Shown here: piece by piece, positions 50,887 through 60,800 of the stretch
How positions within the stretch are numbered: position 1 is the first letter of the stretch
How the letters are laid out: each line of letters opens with the position of its first letter
Assembly: GCA_021778015.1 (NCBI GenBank)
Contig: JAJYCX010000006.1
Span: 19,310-83,309, forward strand
Length of the DNA: 64,000 bases
Direction of reading: 5' to 3'
DNA from: Pseudomonadota bacterium
Lineage (GTDB): Bacteria > Pseudomonadota > Gammaproteobacteria > UBA1113
The notes under the pieces: model-generated
Told to the model about the DNA's origin: nothing
Seen by the model: the letters and a program-made list of their open reading frames with translations, nothing else
Databases searched by the model: none
Made by a program: the position numbers and the translations under genes

Positions 50887-51902
50887 GATGCATAGACTCT
50901 TTGAAATACAGGAGCAACGCGGCTTTGCAGAAAAGTATGGAAGTCAGCTAATTCTGCATATTGCGCGCTGATAGTCATGACATAATCCAAAGTGCGTGGA
51001 ATATAAGTCAAGAAGTTAGGATTGTTATCACGCAATAATTTACGCGCGAAAATAAAAATGGCTTTTAAATGGCGTTGTATGCCCATCCAATCAAACCATG
51101 TTTGAAATTGCTGAAAATCTTGAGTGGGTAATAAATTTAAACGCACTGCTTCTTGAAAATAGTAGTCTAGATGTTGTTCTAGTTGTGACTTATCCAGCGT
51201 GACATAACAATCGCGTAACAATGAAACCAGATCGTAAGTAATAGGACCTAAGACTGCGTCTTGAAAGTCTAGAATGCCAATTTTGTTTTGAGGCAATACC
51301 ATTAAATTACGCGAATGATAATCGCGATGCGTAAAATAATAGGGTTGGCTTTCGGCCATGGCGATTAATTGTAAAAAAGTATCGTCCAATAATTGTTGCT
51401 CTGTAGTGCTTAAAGATAACTGCAAATAACCTTGCAAAAACCAGTGCGTAAAAAAAGACAATTCTTTACCCATAAACGCAGCATCAAAAGGAGCTAAGTT
51501 TTGTGGCGATTCTTGTTGTTGCATGGTGAGTAAATCGTCTAGTGCAGTTTGATAGAGCAGAGGACTGTTATGACCCAAGGCTTCATGCCATAACCAAGTG
51601 TCGCCTAAGTCGCTCATTAAGATAAATCCTAGCGCTAAATCTACGTGATATAGCTGTGGTACATTTAAAGCCAATTCTGATAAATGTTTTTGTATGTTTA
51701 CAAAAGAATGGCTGTCTTCTAACTCGGGGGGTGCGTCCATCGCTATCCAAAGTGTATGGTTGTGTTCAATGCGAAAGTAGCGACGAAAACTGGCATCGCC
51801 CGCTAGAGGGGTAATGTGGAACTGCCTTGTCTTTAGGCAATTGTGCAGCCAAGTTTGTAAAGTTTCTAGACGATGATCGGTGGATAATGTGGCCATATTC
51901 AT
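50883..51902 (-). CDS. amgK: N-acetylmuramate/N-acetylglucosamine kinase
   Basis: A 339-residue kinase of the aminoglycoside phosphotransferase fold. The open frame runs 50 codons further upstream, into the lptD start region; ATG 51902 (or 51896) fits the family length of about 340, but the ribosome binding site is weak. The GDASFRRYFR segment, catalytic HRDYHSRNLM (about 193-202) and metal-binding LDFQDAVLG are present. It phosphorylates MurNAc at the anomeric position for MurU. The pair is divergent from lptD. Confidence 0.85.
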   Translation of the reverse strand: MNMATLSTDHRLETLQTWLHNCLKTRQFHITPLAGDASFRRYFRIEHNHTLWIAMDAPPELEDSHSFVNIQKHLSELALNVPQLYHVDLALGFILMSDLGDTWLWHEALGHNSPLLYQTALDDLLTMQQQESPQNLAPFDAAFMGKELSFFTHWFLQGYLQLSLSTTEQQLLDDTFLQLIAMAESQPYYFTHRDYHSRNLMVLPQNKIGILDFQDAVLGPITYDLVSLLRDCYVTLDKSQLEQHLDYYFQEAVRLNLLPTQDFQQFQTWFDWMGIQRHLKAIFIFARKLLRDNNPNFLTYIPRTLDYVMTISAQYAELADFHTFLQSRVAPVFQRVYAS

Positions 51903-52034
51903 TGCTTGCATCACTTTGTTACAAAAAATGGCATTATGTCTAATAACTGCCGCAATGACAAGCGATTGCGCCGCCTTGAATAGTTGCGTATCATGACCGG
52001 GCAAAGTATTATCTTTTGGCGGCGGAGTGTGAGC

Positions 52035-54788
52035 GTGACATTTTTTGCACAAAATAAACGAATAAAGCGTACCTTAGAAGCGGCTTTGCGCTGTGTTTTG
52101 CCTATTACGCTCGTTTTTTGCCCAACAGCGCTGCATGCTACAGAAGCCGCAGCGACAACCAGCACCGCTACATTGAATAAAAACGACTATCCGCGTCTCG
52201 ATTGGTCAGAAATGACATCGATGCAAATAGCATCGCAATTGGGTTTTGTAGACGATACGAATTCCAATCAGGTGTGCCGGGGATATTATGTAGAGCCTTC
52301 CTTTACCAGTGTAGATTCCGCATTACAAGCCGATCAAATTCCCATAAACGCCAGTGCTGATGAAACTGAGCTGTCCTTAACGGGGGCCTCAGTGCTGAAG
52401 GGCAATGTGGTCTTGGAACAACCCAATCAAATGGTTGGCAGTGATCTTTTATACATCAATCGCGATGCCAACAGCGGTCAAGTGGATAACATACAAGCTT
52501 ACGGCCATGTATTCCTACGACGTCCAGGCGAATTAGTCATAGGGGATAACGGTACTTTTAATTTAAATGATAAAACTGGGCAAATGGAACAAGTCGTTTA
52601 TAGGCGCAGTTTGTATGACACTTCCGCTAACATTACCTCTCTAGACGATACCCAATCGAAGGTCACTGGCGTCAACGCTTGGGGCAATGCGGTGCAATTT
52701 AACCAAACCAAAGAAGGCCTGATTGTTATCAACCAAGGCACGTACACCACTTGTCCGCCCTTACAACAAGTTTGGTCAGTGAAAGCCAAGCGCATTACTT
52801 TAGATCGCGATACGGGCACAGGTACAGCGAGCCAAGCGCGGCTTTATTATAAAGAAATGCCCATAATGTATGTGCCTTACATGAGCTTTCCGATTGATGC
52901 GCGACGTAAGTCTGGATTTTTGCTGCCCAACGGGGGGTATTCATCGCAAACGGGTTACGATGTTTCTCTTCCTTACTACATTAACTTGGCACCCAATTAT
53001 GATATGACCTTTACGCCGGAATATATGTCATCGCGTGGCGTTAATCTGAATGATGATTTTCGTTATTTAACTTCTAATGGCAAGGGCGATTTTCATGGCG
53101 CATTTTTGCCCGGGGATCGAGCTTTTTCTCAATTTCAAAGCGATGAGGCAGCGCTGTATGCAAATACGCCACCTGCGGAAGTACCGGCTACACTGAGTCG
53201 CCTAGAAAACGACAACGACAATCGTTATTTTGTATCTTGGAAAGACGATCGCCAATATGATCCGCATTGGAGTTCTAATGTATATGTAAACCGTGTCAGT
53301 GACGATTATTATTTCCAGAATTTTCCTAGCGATCCAGCACAGACCAGCGATTATCAAATTCATAATACAGGTGATGTGGCGTATAATAGCGATCATTGGT
53401 ACTTTAAAACCATGATGGAAGGGTATCAAACCTTACACCCTATCAATCAACCTCCTGTGGATAATGCATATGAAAAACTGCCAGAAATAGTTTTAAATGC
53501 CAATTACCCACAGGCGGTAGGAGATGTGGATGTGGGCGTGAATAATCAATTTGATTATTTTAATGAAACTAAAACTCCGGGCGCAACGGAATCGCCCGTG
53601 GATGGTTCGCGTGCCATTACAATGCCACAGCTGACTTTACCTTTGTATTCTAGCGCAGGTTATTTGAAGCCCAGCGTAGAATTGTCGGCAACGCAATATA
53701 GTTTAAGCAATCAAGTAGCGGGTGCAGACAACAGCATCGATAGAGTATTGCCTATTTCTGATGTGGACTCAGGATTGTTTTTTGATAAGCAAGGTTCTTT
53801 TTTTGGTCACGCCTATCAACAAACTTTAGAGCCACGTCTTTTCTATCTTTATGTGCCTTATCGCAATCAAGACGATATTCCTTTATTTGATACTACCGTC
53901 GAACCATTTACGTATGATCAACTGTTTCGTACCAATCGTTTTACGGGCTACGATCGCATAGGCGATACCAATCAACTCAGCTATGCACTGACTTCGCGCA
54001 TATTGGATCCTGAGTCCGGCGTAGAAAAGATGCATGTGAGTGTGGGTGAAATTTACTACTTTGAAAATAGACGAGTTAATATCGATCCGAATTCATTGGA
54101 TGTGGTAACCCTCTACAATAGCGTACCACCAGACAATACTCTATCGCCCATAGCCAGTGAAGCCAGTTATCGCGTGACTCAATATTGGAATTTAAATGGT
54201 AATCTGGCATGGAATCCGCAAAGTGGTATTGAACAGGAAGCCTCAAATCCACAGCAAGAAGGGGAAACAAATGCAATTCAGATCCCGCGCGGCTTTAATA
54301 ATGGTGGTTTGGCGCTGCAGTATAAAAAAGATAATAGCCATATCTTTAATATAGGCTACACTTTTTTGCGCGGGGGCGATCAATTGGTGGATAGTAATGG
54401 CACGTTGCTCGCTCAGCCAGGCAGCTCAAAAAACAATTTAAATCAAAGCGATCTGTCTGCCGTATGGCCATTGTCGCCACAATGGAAAACCTTTAGTCGC
54501 TGGAATTATAATATTAGTCAAAACCATGACCAAAATTTAATGGGTGGGGTAGAATACGACACCTGTTGCTGGGCTTTTCGTCTGGTGGGGGCGCATGAAT
54601 TTAATTATTTAGATGCTGAAAATCAAGATAATCCACGCTTTAACAACATGATTTATTTACAATTCGCATTTATAGGCTTGGGCAATGTGAGTACTAATAA
54701 TGCTGCAGGATTATTGCGTAACAGTATTGCCGGTTACACGGATACTTTTGGTACGCCTTTGTCTACACTTAGAGAAACACCAGCTTAG
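52035..54788 (+). CDS. lptD: LPS-assembly outer membrane protein LptD
   Basis: A 917-residue beta-barrel that puts LPS in the outer leaflet together with LptE. GTG 52035 is chosen: GGCGGAG lies seven bases upstream and the product opens directly with a Sec signal (basic KRIKR, hydrophobic LPITLVF, cleavage after ALHA). Earlier in-frame starts would add about 17 residues. An OstA-like N-terminal domain (about 60-250) precedes the barrel. Four cysteines match the E. coli disulfide set: CRGYY, TTCPP and the pair TCCW near the C-terminus. surA, the usual downstream gene, is absent; the giant protein gene follows. Confidence 0.93.
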   Translation: MTFFAQNKRIKRTLEAALRCVLPITLVFCPTALHATEAAATTSTATLNKNDYPRLDWSEMTSMQIASQLGFVDDTNSNQVCRGYYVEPSFTSVDSALQADQIPINASADETELSLTGASVLKGNVVLEQPNQMVGSDLLYINRDANSGQVDNIQAYGHVFLRRPGELVIGDNGTFNLNDKTGQMEQVVYRRSLYDTSANITSLDDTQSKVTGVNAWGNAVQFNQTKEGLIVINQGTYTTCPPLQQVWSVKAKRITLDRDTGTGTASQARLYYKEMPIMYVPYMSFPIDARRKSGFLLPNGGYSSQTGYDVSLPYYINLAPNYDMTFTPEYMSSRGVNLNDDFRYLTSNGKGDFHGAFLPGDRAFSQFQSDEAALYANTPPAEVPATLSRLENDNDNRYFVSWKDDRQYDPHWSSNVYVNRVSDDYYFQNFPSDPAQTSDYQIHNTGDVAYNSDHWYFKTMMEGYQTLHPINQPPVDNAYEKLPEIVLNANYPQAVGDVDVGVNNQFDYFNETKTPGATESPVDGSRAITMPQLTLPLYSSAGYLKPSVELSATQYSLSNQVAGADNSIDRVLPISDVDSGLFFDKQGSFFGHAYQQTLEPRLFYLYVPYRNQDDIPLFDTTVEPFTYDQLFRTNRFTGYDRIGDTNQLSYALTSRILDPESGVEKMHVSVGEIYYFENRRVNIDPNSLDVVTLYNSVPPDNTLSPIASEASYRVTQYWNLNGNLAWNPQSGIEQEASNPQQEGETNAIQIPRGFNNGGLALQYKKDNSHIFNIGYTFLRGGDQLVDSNGTLLAQPGSSKNNLNQSDLSAVWPLSPQWKTFSRWNYNISQNHDQNLMGGVEYDTCCWAFRLVGAHEFNYLDAENQDNPRFNNMIYLQFAFIGLGNVSTNNAAGLLRNSIAGYTDTFGTPLSTLRETPA

Positions 54789-54826
54789 TCCCTTATTCAC
54801 AGCATTACCTACGATATGAGATAATA

Positions 54827-54849
54827 AACAATAATGGAGTATTATTGTT
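54827..54849 (+). promoter_or_regulatory. Inverted repeat upstream of the giant gene
   Basis: AACAATAAT and ATTATTGTT are a perfect 9-bp inverted repeat around GGAGT, seven bases ahead of AGGAGGT. It may be an operator or a hairpin that masks translation start. No PmrA-type box is visible here. Confidence 0.4.
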
Positions 54850-54871
54850 ATACACAAGGAGGTAAGTGCTT

Positions 54872-57800
54872 ATGCCTAATGAAGAAATAATATATTTAGA
54901 GCTGTATAAAGGAACAGGCTTAGAGTCCCGTATAGAAAAGCATCACTCGGAGACGATATATGGGGGTGAGCTAGAAGCACTATCAAAACGTATTTTAGAT
55001 TTAAAGGATGCGGATGGAAATCCGGCACTTGTTGAAGATCATCATACAACTTGTTTGACAGAGTTAAGATCCTTGTTGCGTGATCATCCTATGGATGATG
55101 CGTCTGTACGTAGTACGGTTCAGGATGTCTTGGACAAATGTGTTCCTCCCTATGTGTTTGGAAAAGACAATAGGCAAGAGATTGCTTCAGGGTACGCAGA
55201 CCTTATTAGGATGTGTATTGAAAAGATACGCCCATGGTCGGCGTTTTATAAAGCCGAAAAACTGTTGCAAGAATTGCATAGCTCTTACATGGACCCTTTT
55301 AAGAGGGATGCGCATTCGAATAGAATCAGTATAACGATATTCGGTGAGGCAAAATGTTATCACATTGATTTAGCCATAGCGATGGAAATACTGTCTCAGG
55401 ATGAGGAAGGCAATGTAGTTAGAAAAATCCCCACGGGGCAGCGCGTAGTAGCTGCATTTGGTGGAGCACATTGGAAGCCTTATACCTGTTTCCCTAAACC
55501 TCCTGGGTCTCTCCAGCCTGGTATGGCACATGTGATTCATACCTGGATGAAACTTATTGTAGGCCCGGAGATATTTGTAGCAGCTCCGACCGTGCCTATC
55601 AGTATTTACGGAAGATTACCTATTTCATCGCCATTATCACCTCGATCCTCGTCACCTCGCACCGAACCGACTCAATATGCATTGAGTGGTGATGTGATTG
55701 AGGTAGGCTTTACAGTGGATGGTATCTGCTTTAAAGATTATTTAATATTACTGGATACACTTAGAGCTTGGGAGAAAATATTATCGCCCAAAAAGTTTAA
55801 AATGGTGATGGAGGATGCTAAAAATGGGTTTAAAGACATTATAGAATATACGAGCCAAATATTTCCAGACATCTTGACAAGGATGTCTGAGGAAGACCGA
55901 ATTGAATTTTTGCGTCTAGTGAACAAAAACATAGCAAAGGATGCTGATGTTAACCAAGTCCTTCCCGATAGTATAGAGCATAAGAAGATCTTCCCAGACA
56001 TATTGAAAGGAATGAATGATAAAGATCGATTTGAATGTTTGCGTCTAGTAATCGAAAATTTAGCACAATTCATCGATGTGCTAGGTAATCAAAATCGCGC
56101 TAAAGACTCAAGGCAACGAGGATTTTATGAAGCTTTAGAATGGTACCTTAACGAGGGAGGAAGAATAGAAGATGTTTATATATTAATAGGCCTAATTTCA
56201 AAATTTCCTAGGCTGAGCAAAGGGCGAACCATGATAGGTCACGCATTGGTTAACAAAACAGCCATGGGGTTATTATTTGATATTAAAAGTACTCGATTTT
56301 TATTTGAAAAAATATTTCCTGATATTCCAGCTTTCACCGCTTGTCAATGGGTAAAGGAGTTGCTTACTAAATTAGATCATAAAACAACTAGCGCACTTTT
56401 TGTGGCCTTTCTTTTAGTTCCACCTGGCGATGCTAAGTCGGACAATTGGATATTGCAAATCAGATACAACGAAGTTGGCGTAATCTCTTGTCGTATTGTG
56501 GCGATTGATCTTGGTTATAGCTTGGCCATGCCTTTTAAGCTTGTGAAGGTTAACGAAGTAGAGAAACTATGTTTAACCATTAAAAATATTTTATTTCTTA
56601 TTCCGGAGATCTTGAAACGGCCATTACATCCAGATATAGCAGATCAGATATTAAATGTATCTGTGAAACATCAATGGGCAACAGGATTATGTATGTTTGC
56701 ACTGCAAGACAGTTATGGTATGCACTGGATTAACTTTAATAAGAAGTTAAACGCAATAGATATTCCTGTCGCATTATCGCCACAAACGCTCTTTTTTTTG
56801 CAACAACAATGGGAGCAGTTGCAAAGAACGGTGAGAGAAAAGAGAAGTATCACGCATGAAGAGCTTTTTGAAGAACTCTGCCCCGCAGTTTTCGAGTCAT
56901 ATAAAGCGGTGCCCCGGTTGGCAGTGTATCAAGCTACTCTGATAGAGAACACAGTAAGAGAGCATCAAGCAAAGGAAGAACTCAGAGGCAAAAAGGGAAC
57001 ACCACAGGAATTACGAGATAACCAATGGTTCTTGACGCAAATACAACCAGAGCAAGGATTATCAGCGCAGCAGACGCTAAAGGCCGCTAAGAAGTTAAAA
57101 AAAAATCCTCGTTCAATCGTAGAGGAAGAAGCTGTTTTTTGTGATCTTGGTGACCGTCGCGATATGGCCCGGTTAGTAGGGCCAAAAGAAAAGCAAGCAA
57201 GCTTATTTGGTAAAGCAAATCGTCAATGCGAAGACAGCGAAGAAGCAACCTTTAAAGCGGTTAATAAAATTTTTTTAGCGGCGGATGGGAAACCTCCAGC
57301 AATCCCCAAAAAAGATCTAACAGCAATAACACTTTGCCTAGCTATGTTTCGCCAAGATATCAAGTGGAAGAGGTTGTCTTCTGAAGCAATTTGGGAATAT
57401 GTGAAAATATTCTGTATTCTGCCGCCACATTTACTTACAGCGCAAATGTGGCAGGACGTTATTCCAAAGGAGGATAAGGACGATAAGGAGTCTTTATTTC
57501 AATCCTGGCTTAGAATGGCGATTCTTAGTGGTACTCCTCTGGTTGCATTAAGAATGTTACAGTTAGGTGCAAAGCCCAATGTTGCGGATCCGCATAAAAA
57601 AAGAACCGCCATACATGAATTTTGTGATAATTGTCTGTTACAGTACCCTGAAAAAAGTGCGCAATTGATGGCCGAACTTCTGTTCACACACCCTAATTGT
57701 GAGCCAGATCATGATAGTATAGAAGGTACTCCTTTGTTGATATTAATAAGAGCTGTGCTGCTCAAGCTAGAGCTAGTTCAGTGGGATAAAACAAAGAAAA

Positions 57801-60800
57801 ATATTTTTATTGACGTACTGGATCATCTAACTAGGCTTGGTATTAACTTCGAAGCTAAAAATGTCGAAAATAAAACAGTGCTGGATGAGATTTTAGAAAC
57901 GATTTTTAAGAGTAACGATTCAGAAGCTGAGCAAATAATAAAGATTTGGCTATTTACTGAGTTGGTAAACAGAGGCGCTGGAATTCATGCTAATGGTAAG
58001 ATGTTGTATGAAGCCTATCGTAAATTAGGCAACAAAGATCTTAATGCTGCCATAAATAAGCTTAAAAAGCGCAATCTTAGCTTGGATTGGCAATTCAGCT
58101 TAGCTTCTTTAGAGATAGCGCCTGTCAACATTGTTACTGTAAGGGTTTCTCAAAAAGATGAGGATAGGTTTTCTTCAAAGCAAAAAGATTCTGTTCATAT
58201 AGAAAAGAGCGATGACTGTGATGTTGTACCGGTAGAGAGTGTAACGTCAGGTGAAGTGATGGTATCTAAAAAACTTTACAATCAGATTTCTAAAAATGAA
58301 GAACCTGAGGGGTTCAGTTTTGAAATAGACGAAGATAGATGGTGCGTCACTTATCCGCGGGATGTCCGCAATGTAGGGAAAGCAGTAACAGTTGCGTGCG
58401 TTGGAAACTTGTTATCTGCAGGCATTGTACCCGAAGAATATTTTCTTATTTTCAACAAAATAAATAAACATGGTTTTGTACGGATTTTCAAAATATATCC
58501 TGGCGAGAATTTTGCGAATATTTCAAAAAGAAGAGAAGATATAACAACATCTCCTTTATCTCGAAAGAGCTTCAGGGTTAGCAGCAAAGGGTTCCCCGGA
58601 CAAACCCATTTTAAATTAACTCCCAATCCTTATAGTCAGGAAAAACCTATTGCTGACGAACAAAAAAAATTCATTTTAGAGCATGACTTTGATAGGAAAT
58701 CAGTTTCAGCACAAGTGATGATGCACTTAATTTTGGATTGTGATGCCTACCCCGAAGATTTCATTTACGCAGATTCTATTGGATTGGTAAGAATAATAAA
58801 TGATGACTCTCTTCCTGAACTTCTTGCGGCAGAAGAGAATGAAACAAGTATACTTTGTATTCTATTTTGTTTGTCGGCTGTGCAAGAACAAGTAGTGCAC
58901 CCTGTAGTCCGTGCAGAAATTCTATCTAAATCACCAGAGTTTTTATTAAACACAGTGCTGCGACAACTTCAAGAACCCCATGAGCGCATTAAAAAGCTAT
59001 TTGCAAGTAAGGAGGATGCTCAATCATCAAAGGATACCATTTCATTTTTATTGCCAGGCGTTTCTAGTACAGAACTATTTCCTAATGAAGAAGATGCGCA
59101 ATCCTCAGAGTTGAGGTCTCCATTTTTACTGCCAGGCACTTTCTTTTCAAAATCATTTCTTTGTGGTTTCTTAAGCCGTATGAGTAAACTTCAACAGGAA
59201 TTACAGCGTAATCCTCAAGCAACCCTTTCTCACTGCATAAATGCAGTAGTTCCTGGAGATGTTAATAATGCTTTTGAGCAATATTCTCAGCCAGAAGAAG
59301 CTCCCGCTCGATTTAATGTGTTACTACAGAATAGAAAAGGTGATAAGAAAAGTACAATCAAGAGTATGTTGCGGCCAGAAGATGCAATAGAGATGATAGT
59401 AAAAATAAGCAAAGAAAAAGTAAGCATAGAATATTATTTGGAACTATTACGTCAAGGTAAAGTGGGTAGTCTTAAAGAGATAAAAGATAAGGGGAAGCTA
59501 GAAGAATTATTTAATCGATTTTTTGGGGATGAGTTTCATGAAATTGAGGTGGAAACTTATAATGTGGCGCTCATAATGTTTATTGGTTTTAAAATTAACT
59601 TTCAAAAATTGGTCATACGAAATTACGATATAGCGCATGAAGATTTTAAAAGCCTATTGGCCGCATCCACAAGTCTAACCAATTTACATCTTGCGAATTG
59701 CTCAAAACTTTCCGATAAAATATTTCCTATTATTTTTGAAAAATCTGAAAATTTAAGAGGCTTAACACTTCAGAATTTACCAGGAATCATGATGTTCAGC
59801 TGGAATGGCCGGTTTAATAAGTTAAAGGAAATAACCATTACGGGGTGCAAAAAATTAACAAAGATTGATTTGAATATTCCCGGGCTGATTGAGGGAAACT
59901 TTTCTGACAATGAGGAATTGATAGCCCTTGGTCTTAATAGTGGAAGACTCAGTAGTCTAAATGTTAGCGATTGCCCTAAGTTGACGACTCAGGAGCTTTT
60001 AAAGGCCATAAAGTTTGTACAAATTGTGCCACATTTGGATGTAAAGAGATGTACAGAAATAAAACCTTCTTTTCTGCACTATATTAGTGTGTCTGCTCCT
60101 GATTTATTCTCTAGAGTTAAACGGGCAGCATTAGAAAAACAAATAGAACAATTGGATAATTGGATGCGTAAAGCAGAGGTAGCGGTGGGAGTAGACAGTT
60201 ATGAATTTGAAAATATGGAGCTTCTTATTGAGGCAATAGGCTTTCTACTAAAAGAAAATCCGGATCTAACGGCTTTAAAAATTGATTTTAGAAAGGCAAA
60301 AGCTGATATTAGAGATAAATTAATTGTGATTCTTGCAAATGGTATCAAAAACAATGAAAATTTACTTAGACTTGAAATTCTTGATAGGCTGAATGGGGCA
60401 CAATATGTTGAAATAAAAGGAGCGCTATGGCCTAATCGTACTCTTCAAGAGGTTTGGCTCACGCGTGACACATCCGTTATAAACATGAATATACCAGTTT
60501 TCCCTGATCTAACCACTTTTTTAGAATGTCACCCTAAACTAACGTCTCTGGAAATAAATAAAAACAACTTGATTAAAAAAGGCCGTGAATTTTTAGATCT
60601 AAGGACCCCCCCTATCTGGGATCTTAGCTTTTCTTCCATAACAGAGTCTGACATTCTTGTGATAGCCAGCCTTATTACAGATGACACGATAACAAGAGTC
60701 TTAAATTTTTCAGGTGTTTCATTCCCTAAAGGAACTATAGCACGACTTCTTAAGGCTCTAGAGTATAACGAGACTATACAAATGCTAGATTTTCATGCTT

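Noticed and set aside
51903-52052. N-terminal extension of the amgK frame
   Set aside because: It would overlap the start region of lptD and exceed the family length; no ribosome binding site.
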